NCBI GenBank assembly: GCA_903868595.1
Contig: CAIPVV010000004.1
Location: forward strand, 1-64,000
Reading direction: 5' to 3'
Source of the DNA: an uncultured Pseudomonadota bacterium
Lineage (GTDB): Bacteria; Pseudomonadota; Gammaproteobacteria; Steroidobacterales; Steroidobacteraceae
Length of the DNA stretch: 64,000 nt
In this document: piece by piece, positions 28,201 to 36,160 of the stretch
Layout of the letters: every line of letters begins with the position of its first letter
Position numbering within the stretch: position 1 is the first letter of the stretch
Made by a program: the position numbers and the translations under genes
Notes under the pieces: generated by a model
What the model saw: the letters and a program-made list of their open reading frames with translations, nothing else
Told to the model about the DNA's origin: nothing
Databases searched by the model: none

Positions 28201-28296
28201 CGGCAGCTGGCGCAGGGACAGCGCGCCCGCCACGGCCACGAAGATGGCGATGACCCAGGCGAAGATCGGCCGGTCGACGAAGAAGCTGGAGATCAT
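25198..28296 (-). CDS. RND efflux pump permease (HAE1/AcrB-type)
   Basis: A 1032-residue inner-membrane proton-driven pump. It has the classical opening FFVDRPIFAWVIAIF, the pore-domain QNRVQQALPRLPQ, and in TM4 the proton-relay pair DD in GLLVDDAIVVVENVER. A second half repeats the fold, with ALYESWVIPASVLLVVPLG and MGLAAKNAILIVEFA (TM10 Lys). It exports drugs, bile-salt-like or aromatic compounds from the periplasm in complex with the adaptor and an outer-membrane channel. No TolC-type gene lies in the operon, so an external channel must be borrowed. Its start overlaps the adaptor stop by 4 bases. Confidence 0.95.
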   Translation of the reverse strand: MISSFFVDRPIFAWVIAIFVAVAGALSLRQLPVAQYPAVAPPSVSITANYPGASGDIVEKTVTQLIEQQLAALDGFLYMSSSSNSNGQGQITVSFQPGTNPDTAQVQVQNRVQQALPRLPQQVQQQGITVRKANTTNALMVALYDTTRKMNAADIADYLGSNLQDPVSRISGIGEVQIFGGQYAMRIWLDPFKLRSFGLTPADVQNAIQNENTQVSAGQIGALPAVPGQRLNAIVNAQSRFTNADQFRNILLRSNPNGSTVRVGDVARVELGTENYNFAARYNGYPSAAFVIRLTPEANALQTIAAVKATVERFRPNLPPGLKVAFPQDTSPFVEQAIQSVIVTLLEGIALVVVVIFLFLQSWRATLIPSIAVPVVLLGTFSVLYAFGLSVNMLTMFGMVLAIGLLVDDAIVVVENVERLMHEQGLSPREATRKSMQEITGALVGIAVVLSAVFLPMAFFGGATGIIYRQFSVTIVSAMLLSLFVAVVLTPALCATILRPHDAESSVRTSGPFGWFNRSFTRSVNRYESRVAKMIPRRALWFGVYGLICIAMVVMFVRTPTGFLPNEDQGRLGVQYQLPEGATLEQTGEVADSVAAYLNEHEKLGVEGVFAIPGFSNAGNGQNQGQAFAHLYDWSKRTDKGQHVSAIAARTTAFFAKDRRARIFTTVPPAVQELGNAAGFDLQLQNISGMSREDFIKTRERFLEIARKDPVLSNVRYNGLEDQAQLQIDIDRAKAGALGISQQDVNTLLSTALGGTYVNDFIDGERVKRVYLQADAPFRMKPEDIGVWSLRTNTGTMAPFDSIAKVHWTYGPASLSRYNGVASFNIQGSTAPGQSTGTALQHVERIINDMNAGMSFAWSGISYQEKLSSGQSLPLYGLSLLVVFLALAALYESWVIPASVLLVVPLGIIGALIAALLRGMENGIFFQVGLLTTMGLAAKNAILIVEFAAEAERHGRETVAATLQGARQRLRPILMTSLAFMAGTFPLMIADGAGAGSQNAIGTAVVGGMVTGSALAIFFVPVFYVAVRRWAR

Positions 28297-29459
28297 GGCG
28301 CGCGCTTCGCCGCCGCAGGCTTGGCGCCCGCCTCGACGATTTCAACGCCGCTGCCGGGCTGCGCGGTACTGGCGCCTTCCACCACCACGCGATCCCCTTC
28401 GTCCAGGCCACCGGTCACCAGCCAGGTGTTGCCCAGCGCGCGCTCGACGGTGAGGGTGCGCACTTCCAGCTTGTTCTCGGCGTTGACGATGCGCGCCATC
28501 GGGTCGCCCTTGCGGTCGCGCGTGACGGCTGCCTGCGGAACGAGCATGCCCTTGTCGCTGGTGCCCTCGGTGACCACCGCGCGCACGTACATGCCCGGCA
28601 GCAGCACCCCCTCCGGGTTGGGGAAGAGGGCGCGCACGAGCACGGTGCCGGTGGTGGCATCCACCGTGACCTCCGAGAGCTGGATCCGGCCTTCCAGGGG
28701 ATAGCTGGAGCCGTCCTCCAGGACCAGCGAGACCTTCTGGGTGCCGGCCTCGCCGCGCTTCATCGCGCCGTCCTTGGCCGCCCGGCGAAGGCGCAGCAGC
28801 TCCGCGCTGGACTGCGTGAGGTCGACATAGATGGGATCAAGCTGGGAGATGGTGGTCAGCGCGGTCGTCTGGTTGGCGCTGACGAGGGCGCCCGGCGTCA
28901 CGACGCTGCGGCCGGAGCGGCCGGAGATCGGGGCGGTGATGCGGGTTCGCTGCAGGTCGATGCGGGCGGCGTTTACCGCGGCCTCGCGCTGGCGCACCGT
29001 GGCCTGCGCCTGGCCGAAGTTGGCCTCGGCGTTGTCATAGTCCTGCTGGCTGATCGACTTGGCCGGCAGCAGCTGGCGGTATCTCTGCACCAGCAGCTCC
29101 GAGATGCGGGCCGCGGCGCGCGCGGCCTGCAGGGCCGCGTCGGCCTGCTCCAGGGCCGCCGCGTACGGGGCCGGGTCGATCTGGTAGAGCACCTGGCCGG
29201 CCTTGACCGTGGAGCCTTCGGTGAACAGGCGGTCATGGACCAACCCGGATACCTGCGGGCGCACCTCGGCGACCTCGTGGGCCGCGGTGCGGCCGGGCAG
29301 CTCGGAGCGCAGCTGCACGACCTGGGCGTGCATAACTTGCACGACGACCTGGGGGGTGGCCTTGGGCGGGCTCTTGGGCGCCTGCTGGCAGCCGGCGATC
29401 AGAGCGGCAACCACGATGGGTGCAAAAAAGGCCTTCAATCCGCTGCTGCGCTGTCCCAC
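28293..29459 (-). CDS. RND periplasmic adaptor (membrane-fusion) lipoprotein
   Basis: A 388-residue adaptor with a lipoprotein leader (LKAFFAPIVVAALIAGC), lipoyl half-motifs (AEVRPQVSGLVHDRLFTEGS and RTRITAPISGRSGRS), a helical hairpin, and beta-barrel/membrane-proximal domains (LLPGMYVRAVVTEG). It bridges the RND pump to an outer-membrane channel. I chose the GTG at 29459 because AGGTGG lies just upstream and the leader then begins correctly. An ATG at 29540 would add 27 basic residues ahead of the signal peptide. First gene of the adaptor-pump-MFS operon; no local regulator is adjacent apart from the MarR gene, which lies upstream on the same strand. Confidence 0.9.
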   Translation of the reverse strand: MGQRSSGLKAFFAPIVVAALIAGCQQAPKSPPKATPQVVVQVMHAQVVQLRSELPGRTAAHEVAEVRPQVSGLVHDRLFTEGSTVKAGQVLYQIDPAPYAAALEQADAALQAARAAARISELLVQRYRQLLPAKSISQQDYDNAEANFGQAQATVRQREAAVNAARIDLQRTRITAPISGRSGRSVVTPGALVSANQTTALTTISQLDPIYVDLTQSSAELLRLRRAAKDGAMKRGEAGTQKVSLVLEDGSSYPLEGRIQLSEVTVDATTGTVLVRALFPNPEGVLLPGMYVRAVVTEGTSDKGMLVPQAAVTRDRKGDPMARIVNAENKLEVRTLTVERALGNTWLVTGGLDEGDRVVVEGASTAQPGSGVEIVEAGAKPAAAKRAP

Positions 29460-29706
29460 CCGTCCACCTGCCCTTTGGTATTTTTCTGGCCCCCCGTTAG
29501 AGGTGGGCTGCGACCGACAAGTTCGCCGGCGTGACCTCATATAATAACGGGCTGCTACAGCGACGTGCAGCTGGCTGGGGGCGCCGCAGGACCGGCATGG
29601 CGCTCTATTCCGGCCGCCGTGTCCGCGATATCCGCTGCAAAACGCGGTTCGGCGGCCGCCCGGGCCGCCTCCCGCTGCGTGCGCGCCGCCGCCAGGCCCC
29701 CCGCCG

Positions 29707-30102
29707 CTACCGCAGCAGGGCCAGGTTGTTGTGGGCCGGGACGGCTTCCGCGCGATCGCCAGCAGCTGGCGCGGGCTGGCCTCGGCGGCGGCGGGCTCTC
29801 CGGCACGGCGTTGTGCGCTGGCCAGCGCGAACCCGGCGGCCGGTTCCGTGGGCTACTTGCCGGCGGGCCCGTTCCGGGTCGCCCCGCAGAGCGATCGCGC
29901 TGCGGGCGATGAGCTCGCTGGCGGTGTCCTGGTCTGCGGCGGCGGCCGGCAAGGCCGGCAGCAGGCCCAGCGCCAGGGCAAGTCCAAACAGGGCGACCAG
30001 GGGCGGCCTGAGTGACCTGTTCGGGGATACTCGCAGAGACGACGCGCCGGAATGTCCCACCGGCCCGGCCCGGCCTGTCCAGGCTGGCGGCCAACGCACC
30101 AC
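29707..30102 (-). pseudogene. Decayed exported TPR-type protein
   Basis: The minus frame contains a good signal peptide (VALFGLALALGLLPALPAAA) followed by SELIARSAIALRGDPERA, which looks like the start of a TPR protein. The frame then degenerates, and it ends with AHNNLALLR, a typical TPR tail, just before a stop at 29707. No proper start codon or ribosome-binding site precedes the leader, and the middle is out of frame. About 590 bases between the MarR and adaptor genes hold nothing else. Confidence 0.4.
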
Positions 30103-30127
30103 TAGCCGGCCCCTCTGGGCCGGCGGA

Positions 30128-30643
30128 TCAGCCCTTCAGGCAGCCCTTGGTGATGTCCCACAGGGCGCGGTTGGCCGCGGCCAGGTCGCGGGCGCTGATG
30201 TCCTCAATCAGGTGAACGATGAAATTGCTGATCGGCTTGCGCACGACGGCGTACCGGCGCCGGCCGGCCAGTGTCAGGGAGAACACCGGGCTGCGGCGGT
30301 CGGCCGCGTCTTCCCGCCGGCGCACCAGGCCCCGCTTCTCCAGATCGCGGGTGGCTCGGCTGATCTCGGCGCGGTCCACGGCTGCACCGTCAGCGAGCGA
30401 ACGCACCGTGCCCTCGGGGACCAGGCCCAGCTGGGCCATGACCCGCCACTGCGGCAGGGTCAGGTCGCTGTGCTCGGACAGCAGCTTGCTGATGGCGCGG
30501 TCGAAGATCTTTGCGGCCAGCACCACGCGGTAGCCAAAATAGGAGCGTCCGCCGATATCGTACAGCGGCAAAAGCTGGCTGATTTCCGACGAGGGTCGGG
30601 CGGGTGCGGTGACGGAGCGGCGGGTGGCGGCTTTCTTTTTCAT
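30128..30643 (-). CDS. MarR-family transcriptional regulator
   Basis: A 171-residue winged-helix regulator. Helices and wing are recognisable: FDRAISKLLSEHSDLTLPQW, RSLADGAAVDRAEISRATRD (recognition helix), LEKRGLVRRREDAADRRSPV (wing, with the DxRS/P motif) and FSLTLAGRRR. It diverges from the aldehyde dehydrogenase gene of the cleavage-oxygenase operon with 126 bases between starts. An 18-bp palindrome between them is a plausible operator. MarR proteins usually repress the neighbouring operon and are released by a phenolic or other small ligand, here presumably the pathway substrate. Confidence 0.9.
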   Translation of the reverse strand: MKKKAATRRSVTAPARPSSEISQLLPLYDIGGRSYFGYRVVLAAKIFDRAISKLLSEHSDLTLPQWRVMAQLGLVPEGTVRSLADGAAVDRAEISRATRDLEKRGLVRRREDAADRRSPVFSLTLAGRRRYAVVRKPISNFIVHLIEDISARDLAAANRALWDITKGCLKG

Positions 30644-30709
30644 CGTTTCCTGCGGGTATAACGTTGGGAATGGTCGCAGGCCAGAGGGTTGTTGACAAAT
30701 CCACGTGCA

Positions 30710-30727
30710 TCATTGAGCTTTCAATGA
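30710..30727. promoter_or_regulatory. Candidate MarR operator palindrome
   Basis: TCATTGA-GCTT-TCAATGA, two perfect 7-base arms with a 4-base centre, lies between the divergent MarR gene and the catabolic operon, 43 bases before the aldehyde dehydrogenase start. A TTGACA at 30692-30697 sits just upstream on the plus strand, which would place a bound repressor over the promoter. Size and symmetry fit MarR operators. Confidence 0.6.
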
Positions 30728-30769
30728 ATTAGAAAGTACGACGCCGGACAGGGGCACAGGCAGGGGAAA

Positions 30770-32215
30770 ATGCAACATTCTGGGACTGCACGGCGGCTTG
30801 CCGTGCGCGATCCGCGCACCAGCGGCGTGGAATTCGATCTGGTGGTGGCCGACCGCGCCGCCGTGGGTGTGGTGGCGGCGCGACTGAGGCAGGGCCAGTC
30901 CGAATGGGCCGCCATGGGCCTGGAGGCGCGGATCGCCATTCTGATGCGCTGGGCCCAGCTGATCGACGGTCCTTTCCGCCAGCCGCTCATCGATGCGGAC
31001 TCCCGCGACACCGGCGGCGGGGAGATTTCGCGCATCGCCCCGGACATGATGCTGGGCGTCCTGCGCGGCACGGCGGCCAGCGCGAAGGCCCAGCTGGCCG
31101 CTGCCCACCGCGAGGGAGTCTCGCGCGCCGACCCGCAGATCGCCTATCGCACGATTCTCAAGCCCTACCCGCTGGTGGGCGTCATCAGCCCGTGGAATGC
31201 GCCCACGATGCTGTCGATGCTGCGGGCGATCCCGCCGTTGTTCGCCGGCTGCGCCGTGCTGGTGAAGCCGTCCGAGGTCACGCCGCGCTTTGCCGCGCCG
31301 CTGCGCGCCTCGATCCAGACCATCCCGGAGCTGGCCGCGGTATTTGATTTCGTCTTCGGCGACGGGGAGACCGGGCAGGCCGTGATCGACAGCGTGGACT
31401 ATGTGTCCTTTACAGGAAGCGTGCCCAACGGGCGCCGCGTCGCGGAGTCCTGCGCGCGGCGCCTGATCCCTTGCGACCTGGAGCTGGGGGGCAAGGACCC
31501 GCTGGTCGTGCTGGCGAGCGCGGATATCGCCGCGGCCGTGTCGGCGGCGCTGCGGGGCGCCGTGACCTCCACGGGACAGGTCTGCTTCTCGATCGAACGC
31601 ATCTACGTGGCCGAGTCGATCCACGATGAGTTTGTCGCCCAGCTGGTCGAGCGCGCCTCCCACATCGCGATCAACTACCCGGATCCCAAGGTGGGCCAGT
31701 TGGGGCCGTTCATTGGTCCCCAGCAGGCGGGCATCGTCGATGCGCACCTGGACGATGCCGTGGCCAAGGGGGCGGTGATCGTGGCGGGCGGCAAGAGCTT
31801 CGTGGAGGACGGTGGCCGCTACATGCGGCCCACGATCCTCACCCACGTGAACCACGGCATGCTGCTGATGCAGGAGGAGACCTTCGGTCCGGTGATGCCG
31901 GTCATGAAGTTCCGCGATGCCGAGGAGGCCGTGCGCCTGGCCAATGACACGCAGTTCGGGCTCTCGGCCGCGGTCATGGCCGGGACGGAGGCGGAGGCGC
32001 TGGCCGTGGCGGAGCGGATCGATGCCGGCAACGTCAGCGTCCAGGATGCGTTCCTGACGTTCCATGCCGGCGAGGCGCAGTCGGATCGCTTCGGCGTGTC
32101 CGGCGTGGGCAGTGCGCGGCCGGGCCTGACGCGCTACCTGCGGCGCCAGGCACTTCTTATTAATCGCGGGACCCCCGCCTGTCTGGTTACCAGCGCGCTG
32201 CGCGCGGCCGGTTGA
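30770..32215 (+). CDS. Aldehyde dehydrogenase family protein
   Basis: A 481-residue NAD(P)-dependent aldehyde dehydrogenase, with the cofactor region VGVISPWNAPTML and KPSEVTP, the general-base Glu238 in LELGGKDP, the nucleophile Cys272 in GQVCFS, and EETFGPVMPV. It oxidises an aldehyde to an acid. In this context it probably handles an aromatic or terpenoid aldehyde released by the cleavage oxygenase encoded next. An AGGGG precedes the ATG. It is the first gene of a six-gene run: the next gene starts 9 bases after its stop, and all later ones overlap by 4 bases. Confidence 0.9.
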   Translation: MQHSGTARRLAVRDPRTSGVEFDLVVADRAAVGVVAARLRQGQSEWAAMGLEARIAILMRWAQLIDGPFRQPLIDADSRDTGGGEISRIAPDMMLGVLRGTAASAKAQLAAAHREGVSRADPQIAYRTILKPYPLVGVISPWNAPTMLSMLRAIPPLFAGCAVLVKPSEVTPRFAAPLRASIQTIPELAAVFDFVFGDGETGQAVIDSVDYVSFTGSVPNGRRVAESCARRLIPCDLELGGKDPLVVLASADIAAAVSAALRGAVTSTGQVCFSIERIYVAESIHDEFVAQLVERASHIAINYPDPKVGQLGPFIGPQQAGIVDAHLDDAVAKGAVIVAGGKSFVEDGGRYMRPTILTHVNHGMLLMQEETFGPVMPVMKFRDAEEAVRLANDTQFGLSAAVMAGTEAEALAVAERIDAGNVSVQDAFLTFHAGEAQSDRFGVSGVGSARPGLTRYLRRQALLINRGTPACLVTSALRAAG

Positions 32216-32224
32216 GGACTCTCC

Positions 32225-33670
32225 ATGGAAATACAGTTTCCCGAAATACAGTTGTACCAGGGCTGGGGCAAGCCCCTGCGCACGGAGTCCACGGTGGATG
32301 GCCTGGAGCTGGTCTCCGGCCACGTCCCGGAAGGCATCCAGGGGACCTGGTACCGCGCGGGTCCGGACCGCCAGTACCCCTCGATGTTCCGGGATGACGT
32401 GTTTGTAGATGGGGAGGGTATGGCCCATCTGTTTCGGTTCGATGGCGGCCACGTGACCTATGTCAGCCGCTGGGTGCGTACCGCGCGCTTCCTGGCGCAG
32501 GAGCAGGCGCGTCGCAGCCTCTTCGGCCGCTACCGCAATCGCTACAACGATGCGCCGGAGGCGAGCGGCATCAATGGCGGCACGGGCAACACCAACATGC
32601 TCTTCCACGCCGGCAAGCTCACCGTGCTGAAGGAGGATGACCTTCCCTACGAGATGGACCCCGACACGCTGGCCACCGGCCCGCGCACGGACCTGAACGG
32701 CGCGGTCACGGCGGTGAGCCTCTCGGCGCACCCGAAGCTCGACCAGCAACGCGATGAAGTCATCACCTATTCCTTCCAGGCCCGCGGCACCGGCAGCCGC
32801 GACATCGCGATCTATATCTTCGGACCCGATGGCAGCAAGCAGCACGAGGTCTGGTTCGAGGCGCCGTGGGCGGGCGTCGTACATGACTTCGGCGTGACGG
32901 AGGAGCACATCATCATCCCGTTCTTCCCGCTCATCACGGATGTGGAAGTGCTGAAGAAGGGCGGCAGCTTCTACCAGTGGCACGACGACAAGCCCGTGCA
33001 CGTGGCGGTCCTGCCGCGCCGTGGCACGGCAGCGCAGGTGCGCTGGTTCGAGGGACCGACCGCCAGCGCCGGCCACATGATGAATGCCTACACCGATGGG
33101 ACGGACGTGCACCTGGACGTCGTGCTGTATGCCGGCAACTGCTTCCCGTTCTTCCTGACCCCTGACGGCAGAGTCTGCGATTCCCCGCCGCCGCTGCTCA
33201 CGCGCTTTACCTTCGACCTGGCCAGCGGCAGCAAGCACTACGCGCAGCGTCGCGTCTGCGACAGGCCCGGCGAGATGCCCCGGACCGATGACCGCTACCA
33301 GGGCCGACATTGCCGCAACGGCTTCATGATCATGGGCCGCAGCCCCGCGGGCACCAGTTCCGTGGGCCGCATCGACCTGGACACCGGCGCCGTGGACTAC
33401 TGGGAGCATGGCGAGCGCCTCTCGGTGCACGAGCCGCAGTTCGTGCCGCGCAGCCCCGACTCGCCCGAGGGCGATGGCTGGCTGCTGGTGATCCTCAACT
33501 GCCTGGACAGGGGGCACAGCGAGCTGGCGATCCTCGATGCGGGCCGCGTCGCGGCGGGACCCGTGGCGCGGCTTCACCTGCCGGTACGCGTGCGTTCCAC
33601 CTTCCATGGCAACTGGGTGCCGGAGCAAGTGCTGCGCAACGGCCGCTTCGGCGCGGGGGATAACTCATGA
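32225..33670 (+). CDS. Carotenoid/stilbene cleavage oxygenase
   Basis: A 481-residue non-haem iron(II) dioxygenase of the carotenoid oxygenase (RPE65-like) family, which splits a C=C bond with O2. The four iron-ligand histidines are visible at 169 (SAHPKLD), 220 (VVHDFGVT), 284 (AGHMMN) and 461 (TFHGNW). The seven-bladed propeller strands surround them. Bacterial members near dehydrogenases often cleave lignostilbene, resveratrol-type stilbenes or isoeugenol, giving aldehydes. That fits the aldehyde dehydrogenase before it and the zinc alcohol dehydrogenase after it. Its stop overlaps the start of the SnoaL-like gene by 4 bases. Confidence 0.93.
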   Translation: MEIQFPEIQLYQGWGKPLRTESTVDGLELVSGHVPEGIQGTWYRAGPDRQYPSMFRDDVFVDGEGMAHLFRFDGGHVTYVSRWVRTARFLAQEQARRSLFGRYRNRYNDAPEASGINGGTGNTNMLFHAGKLTVLKEDDLPYEMDPDTLATGPRTDLNGAVTAVSLSAHPKLDQQRDEVITYSFQARGTGSRDIAIYIFGPDGSKQHEVWFEAPWAGVVHDFGVTEEHIIIPFFPLITDVEVLKKGGSFYQWHDDKPVHVAVLPRRGTAAQVRWFEGPTASAGHMMNAYTDGTDVHLDVVLYAGNCFPFFLTPDGRVCDSPPPLLTRFTFDLASGSKHYAQRRVCDRPGEMPRTDDRYQGRHCRNGFMIMGRSPAGTSSVGRIDLDTGAVDYWEHGERLSVHEPQFVPRSPDSPEGDGWLLVILNCLDRGHSELAILDAGRVAAGPVARLHLPVRVRSTFHGNWVPEQVLRNGRFGAGDNS

Positions 33671-34170
33671 GCGCGACCTGGCCCAACGGCGTGCCGGCCG
33701 TGATGCCGGCGCAGGACCGGGGCGAGATCGAGGAGACCTACGCGCGCTACGCCTGGGGCATCGACCTGGCCGACAAGGAGCTGGCCCTCAGCGCTTTTGC
33801 CGAGGACGCGAGCTTCGACCACCTCTGGCAGGGTCGCGTCAGCGGCCATGCAGCGATCCTCAAGAGCCTGGAGGACCTCTGGTACAGCCGCCAGCACTGG
33901 TGGCTGGGGCGGCATCACCTCTTCAATCACTTCCTGATGACGCCGACCGTCGAGGGCGCCAGCGTCCGCTGCTTCTTCCAGATCATCCAGTTCAACGTCG
34001 ACTACGGGACGAACTTCGTGTTCGGCATCGGCACGCGCATCGATACCCTGCGCAAGATCCACGGCCGCTGGCTCTTCCAGACGCTGGAGGTCAATGCCTG
34101 GCGCTCGCTGGCGGACGTCCCGTGGAAAGGGGATCTCGTCATGAAGGATCGCCCCGGAGCACCCAAGTGA
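33667..34170 (+). CDS. SnoaL-like (NTF2-fold) protein
   Basis: A 167-residue cytosolic protein of the SnoaL-like/ring-hydroxylating beta-subunit-like fold: EETYARYAWGIDLADKELAL, AFAEDASFDHLWQG, HHLFNHFLMTPTVEGASV, RWLFQTLEVNAWRS. A His and an Asp in the pocket (SFDHLW) could act as acid/base. Such proteins in catabolic clusters act as dehydratases, isomerases or small-molecule binders. Coupled at both ends: it overlaps the oxygenase stop and the alcohol dehydrogenase start by 4 bases, so it belongs to the pathway. Confidence 0.85.
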   Translation: MSATWPNGVPAVMPAQDRGEIEETYARYAWGIDLADKELALSAFAEDASFDHLWQGRVSGHAAILKSLEDLWYSRQHWWLGRHHLFNHFLMTPTVEGASVRCFFQIIQFNVDYGTNFVFGIGTRIDTLRKIHGRWLFQTLEVNAWRSLADVPWKGDLVMKDRPGAPK

Positions 34171-35270
34171 AGATCCGTGCCGCCATATCCCGCTCCGGCG
34201 AGGCTGCCCCCGTGATCGAGGAGGCGGAACTGGGCCCGCCGCGCAGCGATGAGATCCTCGTGCGCATCGTGGCCGCCGGCATCTGCCATACCGACGTGCG
34301 CGCGCATCGCGGCGGGGCCGTGCCGACCCCGCATCCGGTCGTGCTGGGACACGAGGGCGCCGGCGTCGTGGAGGCGGCGGGCTCGGGCGTTATGCACCTG
34401 AAGGCCGGCGACCACGTCGTGCTGTCCGGCTCCAGCTGCGGCACCTGCCCGTCCTGCCGCGAGAACTACCCCAGCTACTGCCGCGAGGTGATCCCGCGCA
34501 GCTTCGGCGGTTCGCGGATGGACGGCTCCAGTGCCCTCTCGCAGGGGGGAGCACCGCTGCACGGCCACTTCTTCGGGCAGTCGAGCTTTGCGACCTATGC
34601 GATCGCCGATGCCCGGGGGGCCGTGCGCGTGTCCAAGGAGATACCGCTGGAGATCGCTGCACCCCTGGGCTGCGGCGTGCTGACGGGCGCCGGGGCGGTC
34701 CTCTACACCTTCGGCCTGAAGGCGGGCCAGTCCCTGGTCGTGTTCGGCAGCGGCAGCGTGGGGCTCAGCGCCATCATGGCCGCGCGCCTGGCCGGTGCGC
34801 AGCAGGTCATCGCCGTGGACCCGCTGCCGCAGCGCCGCGCGCTGGCGCTGGAGCTGGGCGCCACCGCGGCGCTGGATGCGGCCAGCGAGAACCTGGTGGA
34901 TGCGATCCGCGCCGTCTTGCCGGGCGGTGCCGACTTCGCGCTCAACACGACCATCGTACCGCAGGTCTACGAGGCCTCCCTGCGGGTGCTGGGCATGCGC
35001 GGCGTGGCGGCCTTCGTCTCCGCGCCGCGCGAACCGTTCACCACGTCCCTGCAGACGCTGCTGCACGGCGGGCGGTCGCTGCGCGGGCTCATCGGCGGGG
35101 ACGCCGCGCCGCAGGTGGCGATCCCGATGCTGCTGTATTTCTGGCAACAGGGACGCTTCCCCATGGATCGCCTGATAACGAGTTTTGAGTTCAGCGCGAT
35201 CGGCGCCGCGTTCGAGGCGCTGCATCACGCCCGCGTCATCAAGCCGGTGCTGCGCATGGGGGCGCCATGA
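34167..35270 (+). CDS. Zinc-dependent alcohol dehydrogenase (aryl-alcohol type)
   Basis: A 367-residue medium-chain dehydrogenase. The catalytic zinc cysteine is in GICHTDVRAH, with His in LGHEGAGVVEAAG. The structural zinc cysteines are in CGTCPSCRENYPSYC. The Rossmann motif is VVFGSGSVGLSAI. It resembles aryl-alcohol/benzyl-alcohol dehydrogenases, consistent with aromatic-aldehyde metabolism. It begins with a GTG at 34167 that overlaps the previous stop as GTGA. Within the operon it may interconvert the alcohol and aldehyde of one cleavage product while the aldehyde dehydrogenase oxidises the other. Confidence 0.9.
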   Translation: MKIRAAISRSGEAAPVIEEAELGPPRSDEILVRIVAAGICHTDVRAHRGGAVPTPHPVVLGHEGAGVVEAAGSGVMHLKAGDHVVLSGSSCGTCPSCRENYPSYCREVIPRSFGGSRMDGSSALSQGGAPLHGHFFGQSSFATYAIADARGAVRVSKEIPLEIAAPLGCGVLTGAGAVLYTFGLKAGQSLVVFGSGSVGLSAIMAARLAGAQQVIAVDPLPQRRALALELGATAALDAASENLVDAIRAVLPGGADFALNTTIVPQVYEASLRVLGMRGVAAFVSAPREPFTTSLQTLLHGGRSLRGLIGGDAAPQVAIPMLLYFWQQGRFPMDRLITSFEFSAIGAAFEALHHARVIKPVLRMGAP

Positions 35271-36160
35271 GCATCGCGGACGTGTATGCGCGCCTGCGCG
35301 CACTGGGCCGGGACTTCACGCCGGCGCAGATGGTCGCGACCCGGGAGATTTTTGCCCCGCGCGTCGCGCGCGTGGATCCGGCGCGCTGCCGCGTGCTGCG
35401 CGACGTGGCCTACGGCGCGGATCCGCGCCAGCGCCTGGATGTGTTTGCGCCGGTCGAGCCGGACGCCGCGCTACGACCGGTGTTCGTGTTCGTGCACGGT
35501 GGGGGCTTCGTGCAGGGGGACAAGGGCGCGCCCGATGCGCCCTTCTATAACAACGTCGGTGCGTGGGCGGCGGCCCAGGGCTATGTCGGCGTGACGGTCA
35601 CGTACCGCCTGGCGCCGGTCCATCCATGGCCGGCCGGATCGGCCGACCTGGAGCTGGCGGTCCAGTGGCTGCAAGCGAACATCGCCGCGCAGGGCGGGGA
35701 CCCCGCGCGGATCATCCTCTGCGGCCAGTCGGCCGGCGCGGTGCACGTGGCGGGCTATCTGGCGCGCCACGGGGCCGAGCCCGGTACCGTCGCGCAGGTG
35801 GCCGCGGCGGTGCTGGTGTCCGGCATCTACGACCTCTCGCTGGCGACGAGCAACCCGATGCACGAGGCGTACTACGGCGCCGATCGCGGCAGCGATGCGC
35901 TGCATGCGACGCTTCCGGCCTTGCTGGCGACGCCGGTTCCCTGCCTGTATGTCGTGTGCGAATTCGATCCGCTGGAGTTCCAGCGACAGACGGCGCGTGT
36001 CGTGGAGGAATACGTGGCGGTGCGCGGCGAGTGGCCCTACCTCGTGTACCTGGCCGGCCACAACCACCTCTCCAGCGTCCTGCAGGTGGGCAGCGATGCG
36101 GATCGCCTGGGACCCCAGCTCGTGCAGTTCATCGACCAGCTGCCGCAGGCGGATCCATGA
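35267..36160 (+). CDS. Alpha/beta hydrolase (HSL/carboxylesterase type)
   Basis: A 297-residue hydrolase of the hormone-sensitive-lipase group. The oxyanion-hole HGGGF is in VFVHGGGFVQGDKG, and the nucleophile elbow GQSAG is in LCGQSAGAVHVAG. The later CEFDPLEFQ and AGHNHLSS supply the Asp and His. It cleaves an ester, perhaps freeing the pathway substrate from a conjugate or opening a lactone. Coupled by 4-base overlaps with the alcohol dehydrogenase before it and the MFS gene after it. Confidence 0.9.
   Translation: MSIADVYARLRALGRDFTPAQMVATREIFAPRVARVDPARCRVLRDVAYGADPRQRLDVFAPVEPDAALRPVFVFVHGGGFVQGDKGAPDAPFYNNVGAWAAAQGYVGVTVTYRLAPVHPWPAGSADLELAVQWLQANIAAQGGDPARIILCGQSAGAVHVAGYLARHGAEPGTVAQVAAAVLVSGIYDLSLATSNPMHEAYYGADRGSDALHATLPALLATPVPCLYVVCEFDPLEFQRQTARVVEEYVAVRGEWPYLVYLAGHNHLSSVLQVGSDADRLGPQLVQFIDQLPQADP

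Noticed and set aside
30710-33628. Antisense open frame of about 970 codons over the aldehyde dehydrogenase and cleavage oxygenase genes
   Set aside because: The sense strand carries complete catalytic motifs for two enzymes. The antisense product is His/Arg/Gly-rich without domains.
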